The notes: a model not told the origin generated them from the letters alone. A stretch of DNA of 64,000 nucleotides from Limnomonas spitsbergensis (GCA_037349105.1 JAYJMM010000036.1:5120001-5184000), one strand, 5' to 3'. Counted from the stretch's first letter, positions 22,801-33,313 are shown. A program made the numbers and translations.

Positions 22801-25703
22801 GGGCTTTGAGATGAGACGGCTGCAAGTGGAGCAGACAAGCCGGGACGTGGCAACGGCTGCGGGGATAGAGAACGGAGATGGTCCCGCAGGCTTGCAGCAG
22901 GAGGCAGAGGGGGACGGCGCGTTTGAGGCACGCCCGTCATACTATGCGGGGCTGCTGGACGCTGCGGCTGCTGCGGCCTGCACGCTGCAGGCGACCTGGA
23001 GGGCCAGGGAGGCGAGACGGATCGCAACGACGCTGCGCTCGGACCACCACCGGTGCCTGATGACCGCGGCGGCCGTCAAGATCCAGGCAGCGTGGCGCGG
23101 CTGCGCTGTGCGCAGTAGCTCTGACCTTGAGGCGCGGCGCGCGGCGGCCCGCCGGCGCCGGGAGGCGGCCGAGTCGGCTGAGCGGGGCAGGCGTGAGGCA
23201 GCGGCGGTGCGCATTCAAGCGTTTGCCCGCGGGTTGGGCGTCCGGCGCCGGCTCAAGGCCGCCGTGAAGGCCGCGCGGTACGTCGAAAGTAAACGCGGCG
23301 GCGGTGGCCGGTTGGCAAATGACGACGACGATGATGATTACGACTTCGATCAGGGCGCGGATGAGCTTCTTTTGGGTATGAAGGGTGTTGAGGATTTTCT
23401 CGCTGCCGAGGAGCCAGAGTTCATGGCCGCTGCTTCGGCGGCTCTGGCCTCACAGAAGCAGCAACAGCAGCAACAACAGCAACAACAAGTACAACAACAA
23501 TGGATAGTAGCCGGGACCTCGAGTGGCTTTGTTCCTCCGGCACACAGCCAGCCTCCTCAGCCGCAGCCATTCATGCAGCAACATGAACAACATCCACAGC
23601 AACAGCAGCAACAACAACAGCATGTGTTTGGTGCGCAACCGCTAATTAGCCACCGCCCGCCCGCTTTGTCTGTGCCCGTGCCTGGTCCGTACATGGCCAT
23701 TCTGTCCGAAGCTCCTCCCTCTGCGCCGCCTCGGCAACCGGCTCCAGAAAACGTGCTGGCTTGGGTGGAGGCGCATCCCGGGCCTGCCTCGCCGTCCTCT
23801 ACCGTCGCCAGCGCTGCCCAGCGGCATGGCGGGCAGCAGCAGCAGCAACCGTGGGGCGGCGGCAGCCAGGCAGAGGGCAGTGTGGTCGCCGGGAGTCAGG
23901 TGTCGCCCAACGCAGGTACTGCATTATTGGGCGAAAATGAAACCATGGGTTGCCTGGCTGAATTGCTGGCCATGGGTATAATTCTTGAAGTCTTACTTCT
24001 CACTTTCAGAAACACACTTCCGACTTCCCACAAAACGACTCGCTTTACACTCATGGCCTATTTAAAACTCACTCGTAACTTTTTGCATGTCATGACCGGT
24101 ATCTCACTCTCAACTTCCTCTAGTTGAAACTCACTTCCCACTTCCGTGCAACTCAGTTCCTACTTTTCACTGTCCAGCTTGTATACCGGTACTGGTGGTG
24201 CACTTTGCTTTCTGTGAAGCGGGATGATTATGAAAATAATGTAGGGGCGGGTAGACCCACAAACACGAGAGGATAAACCTTTCAAACATCACCCCACCCT
24301 TTTGCCCCCCTCACCCCTCTGCCACACACACACGCACATATACATACAACATACCCCCCAACACGTAGCCCTTGTCCATGTCGGAATGTCCCTAATTTTG
24401 ACCGAGGAGCAGTCCAAAGAAAGATTGACCGCACAAACATCACATCAAGCATGCCCCGCCCCTGAACACACATACATATCCCCCCGACCCGCACCCTCTA
24501 ACCCTCAAGCTGTGCACCCCCCCCTATTTCCCATCCACAGCCAGCCAGTGCTCTCCAGACGGTGGCGGCGCCAACTCAGCCGTCAAGCAGCAACGCTACC
24601 GCGAGAAGCTGGAGTCGCTGATGGCCGAATGGGGTTTCAAGGACATGGCCACGGCCGAGATCTACTACCGGCGCCAGCGGCGGCAAAACCAGGGCCAGGC
24701 ACAACGCAGCAACGCGGCGCGCATGCGCGACCCTGGCGCACGGTTCCGCCGCATCCAGGAGGTCGTTGAGCAGCGGCCACAGCTGCGCCAAGAGGACGTG
24801 CAGCGGCAGGGTGCCAAGGGCCCTGAGGTGCCTCTGCACCAAGGGTCGCTGCATGGGCCACCCAGCAGGAACCCATCGAAAAAAGCTGCTGCTGATCCTA
24901 CATGCAGCAATGGCAGCCCCAGTGTAGGCGCCCCAGGTGCTTCAGAGGGAGTGAGACAGAGCCAGAACATGTTGCGAGTCAAGGCTCCTGTGGGTGCGAG
25001 CCTGTCGTCTGCTTCGCCCCGAGGCGGCCGGCAGGTGTCTTCGGCCGACGCCGCGCTGTCATTGTCGCCCTCGCCCCTCTTCCTCAGCGGCGGTCAGTTG
25101 GGCGCCTCGTCCATCCAATCGGGCCCCATCGCCCGCAACGGTGGCCTGAAATCAACGGCCTGGACCATGCAGCAGCAGCAACAGCTTCGACTGATGCAAC
25201 AAGGTGGTGCTCAGGGGGCCGCCGGCAACCGGCAGCCAAGCCTGCTGCCCCCTCTGCCATCGGCTCAGCAACAGGGCGTGCAGTACGGAGGCGGCTCCTC
25301 CGCAGACACCATGTCTGACGCGCATTCAACGTATAGCGCGGCAGTCTCAGATGGCTTGCTCGTTGCGCAACACCGCAGGCAAGTGATCTACCAGCAGCAA
25401 CAACAGCAGCGTGGCGGCCGGCAAGTCGGCCAACCCACGGCAGCGCCTGGCTCCTCCGGCAGTGGTGGCGGCAGCAGCGGCGGGGGCGGCGGGCGGCTGG
25501 TGCTGCCTGCCATGCCAGGGGCGCCCAGTGTGAACCGCTGGGTGCTGTCCTCGGATGGAGACGCCGCGGCGGCAGGTGGAGGCGGCGGAGATGGAGGTCC
25601 ATCGGACCGGAGGGGCATCGGGATGCATCAGATGGAGGCGGCAGCCGGGAAGGCGTTGATCAAGCGGCCGCAGCTCAAGCCCATCGTGCAGCAGCGGGGA
25701 TGA
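10889..25703 (+). CDS. LRRIQ1-like protein (leucine-rich repeat and IQ motif protein), 15 exons
   Basis: Model: 10889-11090, 11244-11941, 12348-12527, 13504-13719, 14096-14237, 14630-14871, 15550-15853, 16306-16457, 16795-16928, 17840-17945, 18801-19218, 19689-20248, 20643-21347, 21671-23915, 24541-25703. All introns are GT-AG and all phases match, giving 2488 residues. Seen in order: acidic start (MDPDPEDDDDFDVEAEF), charged coiled coil (~265-360), IQ motifs (~390, ~420), helical Ala/Glu-rich middle, leucine-rich repeats across exons 12-14 (~1090-1450; e.g. HLTSIEGLGALCSLREL), three more IQ motifs (~1788-1890; IQAAWRGCAVR, IQAFARGLGVRR), Gln runs (~1950-2005), and a C-terminal EWGFKDMATAE motif typical of LRRIQ1. 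Family members are cilium/flagellum-associated and IQ motifs bind calmodulin or EF-hand light chains; that role is inferred. Longer than the human protein because of low-complexity insertions. Exon 4 could instead end at 13680, but the longer form completes an IQ motif. Confidence 0.87.
12613..12763 (+). repeat. Dispersed repeat in LRRIQ1 intron 3, copy 1
   Basis: About 150 bp resembling 29251-29395: both contain GACCAAACCTGGACCG-like sequence, then GGCCCAAG..A.AGGGCT, then GTAGCTGA and an ACTGG.G.. CATGG end. A partial third copy of the tail lies near 38165-38220. Family unknown; the size and mobility suggest a SINE or MITE. Confidence 0.45.
13135..13160 (+). repeat. (GATA)n microsatellite in LRRIQ1 intron 3
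   Basis: Five to six GATA units in an otherwise ordinary intron. Confidence 0.85.
13365..13500. repeat. Degenerate CCCTRAA telomere-like repeats in intron
   Basis: Runs of CCCTGAACC, CCCTAACC and CCATAAACC resembling the plant-type telomere unit CCCTAAA, next to the 3' splice site at 13503. Similar stretches occur at 12225-12270, 14370-14395, 15425-15515, 17740-17838, 21425-21615 and 36070-36180, nearly always inside introns. Confidence 0.6.
15912..15937 (+). repeat. (GT)n microsatellite in LRRIQ1 intron 7
   Basis: About twelve GT dinucleotides shortly after the exon 7 donor. Confidence 0.85.
16555..16792 (+). repeat. Pyrimidine-rich CCCCTGCC tandem array before LRRIQ1 exon 9
   Basis: Irregular tandem units of CCCCTGCCCC/CTGCTGCCC fill the 3' half of the intron and form a very long polypyrimidine tract up to the acceptor at 16794. 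Confidence 0.6.
18112..18232. mobile_element. Small inverted-repeat element (MITE candidate)
   Basis: TGACAGAAGGGGCCTGT near 18113 is inverted as ACAGGCCCCTTGCTGTCA near 18212, enclosing about 80 bp that includes TTATTATG repeats. Lies in LRRIQ1 intron 10. No target duplication was established. Confidence 0.45.
18333..18516. mobile_element. MITE with GATTTGCCTTCCCTC inverted ends, copy 1
   Basis: Left end AAATTTGATTTGCCTTCCCTC is matched by GAGGGAAGGCAAATTAAAT at the right end. The internal sequence TTTGCCCTGAGGGCAGCATT is shared with a second copy near 30890-31150. Inserted in LRRIQ1 intron 10. Superfamily unknown. Confidence 0.6.
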
Positions 25704-27354
25704 TGGACTGATGCGCTTGTTGGCCGTGCTGATACCGGTCCCTGAAGTGTTGATTTTTGTAGATGGCACAAGACCGGTGAGCCTTGGCGCCTGACCTTAG
25801 TGCTTGAATGCTGGTCGCATGTGCCTTGGCGCCTTTCTTTCGCCTTAGCCCATCACCTTATTAATCTACCACGCCGCAGTATGTCGTGCCGTCGCTTTGG
25901 CGTCACACCTCGTTACTTTAGGTACCAGCCAGGCAGGCAGGAGACATATTAGGCAGCTGTCTTGTAATACTGTACCCAGACCAGGCCTTGATTGGGTGCA
26001 ATACTGCAAGTGAATGTGGATGAGCATTTCTTCGGATATTCGACTGCCAACGATGGAGTATTCCCTTCTTTCATCAGTTGCTCTGGTCGACCTCCCACAA
26101 TTTTCTCCATTCGTTCGCCGTGGCCAGTCCATGGCGTAGTCTGTCTTTGATGTCTCCATGAGATCTCCCTGCTAATTTCTAATCCCGTGCTCCCTTGGCT
26201 TGATTCTCCTCCTCTCCTGCCGCTTTTTCCTGATCCTGATCATGCCTTCACATCCAGTTCACATCCTTCCCGAACATGAAAGCGGAAAACTAGTTACAGA
26301 ATCACGCCTACGATACCTATATCCATTGTACGTCTATACACTACGAGCCGGCCCAGCCTCCGAGCCATAAAAAACGTGGGGATCTTTGCCACCTTCCCCG
26401 GGTTTCTTCTTGTGTCTTTTCTTTTTCTTGAACCCTTCGCAATTTTTAAGGGTTGAACAACCATCGACGTGTCAGTGCAATAACGCACGGTCTGCAATAA
26501 TTCTTTCTGCAACCAGCAGGTATCAAACAGGAGACCTTCGCTTGATCAGTCTCGTCTGTGCGAGGCGATAAGCGACTGACACCTGTACGGCATTACTCAT
26601 GGGCAGATAGTTTGGGTGGGTGACTGGTGAGCGACGTCATCGCCGCGCAGCGCATAATGTGCGATTGCTTTCCGAATTCATATCGCCTACACCCGAAGTT
26701 GAGTACAATATAACCACATTGCTAATGCGCTGCTTTAAATCGAGGGCGCACTTGCGGCAGAACACTGCGTTGCAACATAGGCCGTGCATGCCGAGCGTCG
26801 CCACTCGGTATGTAGCATGGGTGGTTGGCCGGCGAGAGATGTCATCGGCCCCCAATTCGCAGCGACTGCAATAACTTTTCAAATACACATCGCCTACACC
26901 CGACGTTGATTGCATTAGAATCACATTGTCAATGCGCATCTTTTGATAGCCTGCCCGGTGCCTGCTGAGCGTCGTGAGCCGTCCAGGCCGGAATAGTAGG
27001 TTCTGTTGCGCGTCTTTTCTCTTTTCTTTTTGTTTTTTTAGTCACTTTATTTTTCTAGGCACACTTTTTTTACAGTCTCCCATGAAGGAGATCCCTAAAA
27101 AAATCGAAATCACCCTGTCACCCTGCTCCACACCTCCCGGCGCAACACACGCCCTGGAGGTGGAAGGTCCCTTGACGACCTTACTTCAGCTCAGGCGTTT
27201 TCTCTCATCCCCTTCAAGCCTGGATATACAGACCGGGGCTTGGGCGTCTCGTCAACCTGTCCTATCCAAAGTCCTCGCCATTCTTTCCTTTCCGTCTCGT
27301 GGGACCATCCAATTATGAGAGGCGTGTTCAAATCAATCTCATTCCTTAAGACAG
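25704..27354. other. Intergenic spacer with a degenerate direct repeat
   Basis: No gene recognised. Around 26680-26735 and 26885-26940 a block containing ATCGCCTACACCCGA and ..CACATTG.{1,3}AATGCGC is repeated about 205 bp apart, both within a GC-rich stretch that also repeats GAGCGACGTCATCG/GAGAGATGTCATCG. The rest shows no structure I can support. Confidence 0.45.
25963..25967 (+). terminator. Candidate TGTAA polyadenylation signal of the LRRIQ1-like gene
   Basis: TGTAA lies 260 bases after the stop codon. In green algae TGTAA is the usual polyadenylation signal in place of AATAAA. Single short motif, so only suggestive. Confidence 0.4.
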
Positions 27355-28335
27355 ACTCTGGCAATTTCTTCCTTCCTCAAGACACGCACAGACACTTTCT
27401 CGATTTCCCCCCTCATAGAATCTACCTAAAGGCGACGCTGCTACTGTCAAGAGATCTCGTTCACTTTGCGCCTCCTATGTTACATCCGGCAGGGCTCCTC
27501 CTTCCCTGGACTCCAGATCCACTGAATTCAGCCATGCAGACTCGCCAATGCAGCAAAGCGCTCGGTACTTCGACACCCATCGGTAAAAGCTGTGCCTTTG
27601 GCGCAGCCCTCCAGTGACGTGTGTGCCAAAATAACTAGTGACTTGTTGCGTGGCTGTGCGACATGGCAATGAACACTATCTCTGGGCCCTGCATTGTTCA
27701 CTTGATGCATACCAGTAGGTAGGCCAGTTCCTGTGCATGCGATGGCCCTTCTGTCTTACCAGGAGTCTGGCTTGCTCTGCTGCTGTGTTGGCTGAATGCG
27801 GTGTGTGCTACTGCGCTGGTGTTTTGTGGGCTGTGCATGCATGTCGGGCCCTGCTCGGCCGCTTGGCTGCTTTTCGTCTGTAAATGACAGCCGTTGTGAC
27901 CATGTTTGTCTATCACCTGTTTTCTCCGTCCAGCCAAGCCTTTTGAGGCAGGCTGGATTGTGCACATAATCGATTTTGGCAGCCAGCTGACATACAGAAT
28001 GCAATCAGCCTCAATCGGGATTCGGGACATGCATAATAAGTGCCGAGTGTCAAGACTGCAGACTTGTCAGCGTGCATGTCTGTTTATTTTTACACTGTGG
28101 CCAGGGTTGCACAGTACGGCCGTATTGGCAAAAAACCCGTACCGTATCCGTACCGTACCGTACCGTTTGGCCGTACCGTACCGCTCGGAACTACCGTATT
28201 GTCCATTTTCTGACTAGCCCATCCAAAAATTCCGTACCGTACCGTACCCGTACCGTACCGTATGACCGTACCGTATTTCCGTACCGGGTTACCCTGACTG
28301 TGGCATCACAGGCGCCTGCTTCAATACCTAGTGTG
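27355..28335 (+). repeat. Dispersed repeat A, copy 1 (interrupted by a MITE)
   Basis: About 780 bp of this stretch is present in inverted orientation at 50345-51125. Shared landmarks include TTCCTCAAGACACGCACAGA, CCTTCCCTGGACTCCAGATC and GCATGTCTGTTTATTTTTA. The homology continues after 28304 past the MITE at 28102-28296, so the MITE entered this copy after the copies separated. No coding function recognised, although a frame at 27240-27617 is conserved as protein with the other copy. Confidence 0.75.
28102..28296. mobile_element. hAT-like MITE with perfect 8-bp target duplication, copy 1
   Basis: The element starts CAGGGTTGCACAGTACGG and ends CCGTACCGGGTTACCCTG. It is flanked by ACTGTGGC at 28094-28101 and at 28297-28304. 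CAGGG ends and 8-bp duplications are the hAT signature. The interior is almost entirely CCGTACCGTA units. The paralogous sequence at 50345-51125 carries the empty site. Confidence 0.85.
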
Positions 28336-28641
28336 CCTAGTCGACAAATTGGTTGCATGGCAATGGACGGTCAGCGCATTTCATTCTCGGGACTGAAGCA
28401 TGCAAGCAATCCTCACCACAGCGGTGAGGAACTTGCAGGAGCAACTTGGGGATGGGCACTAAACCCTAAATTCATAATAATCAGAGACAACTTAGGGGAT
28501 GGGCACCAAACCCTAAATTATGAACCCAGGGCAACTTAGGGGATCGTCCCTTAACCCGGAGCGACCTGCTCCCGCCCCTGGCTGCCCCTGCCCCTAGCTG
28601 CCCCTGCCCCTGCCCTGTCTAAGGAGCTTCAAAATATTGCA

Positions 28642-29250
28642 ATGGCCGCTTTTAAAGAGTCCCTTGCCCCTGCCCCTGCGCTCACTGATAAGAGCCAATT
28701 CACACCTAGTTCAGTTCGTCGAGTTCGGTTCGGTTCAGTTCGTCAGTTTGGCGACTGGTTTCGCAACCTGCGTTCTCACGTAATTTACATCAGAAAATCT
28801 GAACTTTGCCACCGTAGGAATTACACAATGCCTCGAAATTTTCTTATCTTGCCCCCCTTACTTTACTTACTCAAATCCAGCATGCAGCACTCGACTCTGA
28901 TCCTCACCCTTGCCTGGGCTGTCATGAACGAAGTTGTGGACCTGCCAGCCACTGCTGTGAGAGTTATATGGGTGCTGAAGAGACCTGATGACTTCTTCAT
29001 GCGCCTTGGATCTGGATCTTGCCCAGGGACATGGTTATCGTATGGCAGGTGCGTTTCTATGCCCATGCTACGTGTCTGCCGCCCAGAGTTTCTAATGGTT
29101 GATGCCTGTATGTTACATAGTGTGCATGAGGGCAGAATGTTCAACAAGTGGATCCGGCTAGACAAGGAGACATTCCACGATGTTCACCGGTTGATCAAGG
29201 GCCATCCTTGCATGCAGAGGAATGACACTGAATTGGGCGGCCATAACTAG
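28642..29250 (+). pseudogene. PIF/Harbinger-type transposase N-terminal fragment
   Basis: A 202-codon frame whose last third (MFNKWIRLDKETFHDVHRL, then IKGHPCMQRNDTE) resembles the N-terminal region of PIF/Harbinger transposases, where F-x(3-5)-R-x-x-x-x-TF-x-x-x-x-x-L-I-x-x-H-P-x-x-Q-R precedes the helix-turn-helix and DDE domains. Those later domains are absent: the frame stops and a dispersed repeat begins. The first part up to ~28800 overlaps the inverted end of a larger element, so the real coding start is probably the ATG at 28885 or 28924. A truncated relic rather than a working gene. Confidence 0.4.
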
Positions 29251-29840
29251 GCCAATCAGGATCAAACCTTGACCGCCCTACGGCCGGTGGCCCAAGTAAT
29301 AGGGCTTACTGCACCAGGCCCCCACGGCCCAAGGCCGTGGAGTAGCTGAACTGTATCTGAAGCGTGCTAAAATAATCACTGGAGCACATGGCATGTCATC
29401 CTCAGCCTACTCAACCCCATCCTCAGGTAGGAGGATTGGAAATAAGCTATCAATTATCAAATTTTAATACTGCTCTACTTTCTCATTCGATATGGCCTTC
29501 TTAGAAGGCCTTTTGATGCGCCGTTGCCTCATAGTTGGCGTCTGATGGGCGGCGACAGCCTTCATGGCGACTAGTGGGTGGAGATATAGAAAGAACTATT
29601 GTAATTGAAGCCGTGATTTGAAAAGCAGCGCGCGGTTTGCAGACCGCAGCGAGTAATGCCTACGAATCGTGACGAAACTATGCGAAACCAGCCAACCTTG
29701 CGAAACCAGCGAACTGAAACTGGTGGTCCGAGGCCGGTTTCAGTTGGCGTGGTTTCGTCGAACTGAACCGAACTGAAACCACGCGAAACCACGCGAAACC
29801 ATGCGAAACCGATAGATGTGAATCAGGTGTGAATCCGCTC
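28691..29840. mobile_element. Candidate inverted-repeat element enclosing the Harbinger-like fragment
   Basis: ATTCACACCTAGTTCAGTT with GGTTCGGTTCAGTTCG near 28697-28742 is mirrored by CGAACTGAACCGAACTGAAA near 29758-29777 and AATCAGGTGTGAAT near 29820-29833. The right end also has tandem GCGAAACCA units (29670-29815). Boundaries are approximate and no target duplication was confirmed. Confidence 0.45.
29251..29395 (+). repeat. Dispersed repeat, copy 2 (matches 12613-12763)
   Basis: Directly follows the Harbinger-like fragment and shares GATCAAACCTTGACCG, GGCCCAAG.AATAGGGCT and GTAGCTGA blocks with copy 1. Confidence 0.45.
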
Positions 29841-29940
29841 TAAAACGACCTTGGAGAGCTGTTGGATATGTTGACGGATGTTCATAAAGAGGTCCTCCAC
29901 ACAGGTCCGCCACCAACTGTAGAACTTAAAAAAAACAATG

Positions 29941-30360
29941 TTCTGCGGGTGGCAGATCTAAGTGTGCATCTATGATACCCTAGATCCACACATAGATCTG
30001 CCACCCGCAGCTGTTATCTTTCCCTGACCCTGCATGCCTTCCGAGTGACCTCGGAGGGCTGTTGCTATGTTAGACATCGCGGCGGATGCTCTGAAAGAGA
30101 CATTGTATGCACTTATGCCGCTGAAAACACTGTACCCCTACCTCTAGATCCGTCCCTAGATCCACTCCTAGATCTGCCACCCGTAGCTGATCACCTCTAT
30201 CCCTGCCCCTGCGTTCACTTCAAGAGCGACTTTGGGGAGCTGCTGGACATCCACGCAGTTCCGCCACCTGCTAAAACACTTTACCCCTGCCCCTAGATCC
30301 GCCCATAGATCCACTCCTAGATCCGCCCTAGATCCGCCACCCGCAGCTGATAACCTCTGT
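29941..30360. repeat. Hairpin plus three-unit degenerate tandem repeat
   Basis: CTGCGGGTGGCAGATCTA near 29943 is inverted as TAGATCTGCCACCCGCAG near 29992, forming a stem. CTAGATC(T/C)GCCACCCG(C/T)AGCTGAT then recurs near 29990, 30167 and 30328, each followed by TATCCCTGCCCCTGC-like and GAGCGAC.TTGG.GAGCTG blocks. No gene recognised. Confidence 0.55.
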
Positions 30361-30889
30361 CCCTACATGACAAGTAGCTGAGGCTTCACGAAAAAATAAA
30401 TACTGGCGACACGGTTTGCAGTGTCGACCTGTAGGCAGAGGCCACCGCTGCTGCAGGGGCCACCGCTGCATGTGTGGCTGCTGCGGGGGGCAGCGGCCCA
30501 GCAGCGGGCCTGCTAGCCTCCAGCCAGCCCAAGGCTGGCACGCTACCCCCGGGTGCGTGGAGCTTTCGGTGATCGGAGCACAACGATGAGGGGGCGCGGC
30601 GGCGGTCGCAGCTCATGGGGATGTACTTCAAGGTGAGGGGATGTTTCATTTGTATGAGTCATCGCTAGCCGCTCGTTTGTGCCAGGTGTTTGGGGGTCTG
30701 CATTCTGCATTTTGAGGGGTCAAAGCTGCCATTATACCGGTGCAACCAAAGTTTGATTGCGTACAGTAAGGTGCTGTAATTGCTTTTACAATTTCTGAAT
30801 TGCGACGCAATCGCACAGCACTGCCCCCCCACACATGAAGGAGCGCTGCCATCGCAATATAGTCGAAAGTTTCCCAATCGTAGATTCGG
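30361..30889. other. No feature recognised
   Basis: A GC-rich CTGCTGC/CAGCGG stretch (30440-30540) and unique-looking sequence. The small frames on both strands have no motif or splice support. Confidence 0.3.
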
Positions 30890-31150
30890 ATAGCCTTCCC
30901 TCACAATTACCGTTGTTTGGGGGTGAGGTTGTGCCTGAAGAATACTGAAATAATCATTATTGAGGGTGAGGGATGGTGATTGGGCTCGTGGTACTGACAT
31001 TCAGCGAATTTTGATGCTGTGGGAACAGATCGAAGAATAATTTTGCTTTAAATTTGCCTGAAGGGTACCAATAAACAATTGATTTGCCCTGAGGGCAGCA
31101 TTTGAAAGGATTGTACATTTAAAACCGAGGGAACGAAGGCAAATCAAATA
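30890..31150. mobile_element. MITE with GCCTTCCCTC inverted ends, copy 2
   Basis: GCCTTCCCTCACAATTACCGTTGTTTGGGG at the left parallels 18344-18373, and TTTGCCCTGAGGGCAGCATTTGAAAGG at 31083-31109 parallels 18450-18477. It closes with CCGAGGGAACGAAGGCAAATCAAAT. Longer than copy 1 because of extra internal sequence. Confidence 0.55.
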
Positions 31151-31560
31151 TAAAGTAATTGATAGCATGCCGTTTATGTATCTATATAAAGCAGGTGCAT
31201 AATCAGGAACAGACTTTTGTGCTGCGAGATCATCTGAATTTTCGAATACCGGTTACCGGGGTGGCATGCATGCCTTAATATCATTATTCAAATGTGTCAG
31301 GTAGAAGCGCTTGTCCGGAGTACTAGGATTCCTCGTCCATTTGTTTGTCCCATAAAGTATATTCCTGAGAAGAGTGCCCCGCCACGCTTCCGAGACGACT
31401 TCTAGAGAAGTCTAAATGCACATGTCTCGAACAGGGTGCCACCGCGACGAACGTAAAAATAAGCTGCATGTCGTTGTCACGCACGTTTTGACCTCTCGTC
31501 AAGTTTGACAACTTTGAAAGTGTGGAAGCTTGACAACTTTGCGGGTGTATTGCTGCCGCG
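31150..31560 (+). repeat. Dispersed repeat C, left module, copy 1
   Basis: Matches 55340-55640 in the same orientation: both share AAAGCAGGTGCA.AA.CAGGAACA, TAGAAGCGCTTG, ACTAGGATTCCTCGTCCATT, CACGCTTCCGAGACGA and AATAAGCTGCATG. The stretch 31488-31540 (TTGACAACTTTGAAAGTGTGG) recurs inverted at about 33605-33650. Confidence 0.7.
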
Positions 31561-31830
31561 TTCTCCAAGTGTTGTAACGTCTGCGATCGCCCTATGCCTG
31601 ATTGCCACGTTGTAGTTAAGGCCATCGCGTCGCGCTTACTCAGTCAAGGTGCTGCACAGGCGCAGTTGACCTCGTCTGGGCTCGCGCGAGTTCCATGTGA
31701 AGTTCAGAGTCCTCGCGTAATCACAGGGAAGAAATAAAAGAGCGGGAGTTCGGGATCTCAGCGATCTGGTACAGTACTCTCGGCTGCGTATGGCTTCCAT
31801 TCGCAGCCAAACCAGAAGGCATTCAAGACG

Positions 31831-32087
31831 ATGGACCAGCAAAGCATGATAACGGGAAAGTTCTGCGAGACGTCCGACATGAAGCACCCCATGGCTGTGG
31901 TACAGTGCATTTCCGAAAAAGCCCTGTGCAACGTGTGTGGGCTCAAGACCATGGACAGGGGTGGCCTCAGGCCATCAAGGTGACAATTGATGTCAGGCCG
32001 GGCAGGTGTGGCTACTGGCTTGTGATGAAGTACATGTGCGGCACCTGCCTCGATCTGAGGCCACCCCACAAAGCTGTTGAGACTTGA
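31831..32087 (+). pseudogene. Small Cys-rich frame split between two frames (hypothetical)
   Basis: From ATG 31831 one frame encodes about 50 residues ending in a CNVCG motif and stops at 31981-31983. The adjacent frame continues to 32087 with CGYWLVMKYMCGTCLDL. Read together, two Cys pairs would suggest a zinc finger broken by a frameshift or joined by a missed splice at the GTGACA after 31979. It lies between the two halves of repeat C, so a transposon origin is likely. Family not recognised. Confidence 0.25.
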
Positions 32088-32350
32088 GCGGGAGGTGGAG
32101 GCATCGGGGAGGTTTGCTGCTGTTCAGAAGTAGCAGATGAAGTATGAGAGGATGCGGACCAAGGGGGCTGTGATGGGCTCTCAAGCGGAAGCCACCTAGC
32201 TGTTTAGCTACCTAGCTGTTAAGGGGGGCTTTAAGGGGAATCCCCCGAGGTCAGGCTGACATGTTCCGATTTCCTAGAAATTTGCCATGCCTAATTGCAC
32301 GCAGCGACACTATGTGCCTTGTTATAAAACTTCCATAAAAACTTTGTTTT

Positions 32351-32865
32351 CTGATATGCCCTTCAGCCTGAATTTTCAAGGGGGCTTGGAGGGGTGTCCT
32401 CTAAGGCAAAGACACTTAATTCTCAATTTTCAATACGAATCTTGTGCATGGATGCCTGCCACAAACCAGTTTTCTCAGTCATGAGATCTTAAGAGGTACC
32501 TTTTTTCTGATGTGCCTTTCAGCAAGGAAGTTTAGGGGTGTCCTACGAGGCAAAGGCAGTTAATTCTAATTTTTCACTAAACTTTGTGCCTAGATGCCTG
32601 TCACGAATCTGTTTGCTAAGTCATAGGATCTCCAGAAATACCTTTTTCCTGATGTGCCCTTCAGTGTGGCTGTTTGGGGGGGCTTTGAGGGGTGTCCTCC
32701 GAGGCAAAGACAGTTCATTCTCAATTTTCATTTAACTCGTACGCCTCGATGCCTGCCACAAACCTGTTTGCTCAGTCTCTACAAAAAATTGTGTAGGATA
32801 AGATCTCAAGAATTACCTTTTTTCCTGATGTGCCCTTCAGCCTGGCTGTTTAGGGGGGCACCCAT
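32351..32865 (+). repeat. Tandem array of four ~140-175-bp units
   Basis: Units begin near 32351, 32507, 32648 and 32824 with CTGATGTGCCCTTCAG, each followed by GGCTGTTT.GGGGGGC, GGTGTCCT.CGAGGCAAAG and ATGCCTGCCACAAACC. The last unit is truncated. Each unit carries a T-rich tract followed by CAG, resembling a 3' splice site. Confidence 0.75.
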
Positions 32866-33313
32866 TCTTGAACTGCTGACAGGTGCACCCCATGTACCAG
32901 TAGCGAGCATCCTTATGGGCCGCCATACCATGACCCTTCGCACGATTGGACAGGCTAGGGCGCTGAGTCATGACCTTTCTCGCTGATTGGCTTTGCCATA
33001 ACTCCTCTGCTGCCGATGCCGATGCTGCCGCTACATGTTTCTGGTCGTCTGAGTCCGCCCGTACAGAGCTACTGCCGGCAGCTGCAAGACCTGACACAAT
33101 CTGTTGAGCTGGGAAAGCACGGGACGAAGTGCTCTGGCCAGGAGGCATAGCCATAAGGGCAGCCTTGGCATTGTCCCAAGCTCTTGCACGGAAGCCAGAA
33201 GCGCTGCCAGCTTGCAGGACGTGTCTGTCTAAGGAGGCCTTGCTTGTCCAAGCACCCAAAGTGCTGTTGCTGACTCCACTCCCTTGCAGCTCCATGTCCC
33301 CAACTTGGCCCAA
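32837..33313 (-). CDS. Hypothetical minus-strand frame, possibly transposon-encoded
   Basis: A 158-codon minus-strand frame of moderate complexity ending in a Cys-containing tail (RYWYMGCTCQQFKNGCP). A second frame starting at ATG 33417 overlaps its start. I do not recognise the family; the C-x-C...C tail is faintly like a SWIM-type zinc finger. It sits between the two modules of repeat C and may be the remains of its coding part. Confidence 0.25.
   Translation of the reverse strand: MGQVGDMELQGSGVSNSTLGAWTSKASLDRHVLQAGSASGFRARAWDNAKAALMAMPPGQSTSSRAFPAQQIVSGLAAAGSSSVRADSDDQKHVAAASASAAEELWQSQSARKVMTQRPSLSNRAKGHGMAAHKDARYWYMGCTCQQFKNGCPPKQPG

Noticed and set aside
28102..28296. CCGTACCGTA array considered as a CRISPR array or satellite
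   Set aside because: There are no unique spacers, and the CAGGGT ends and 8-bp duplication show it is a MITE.
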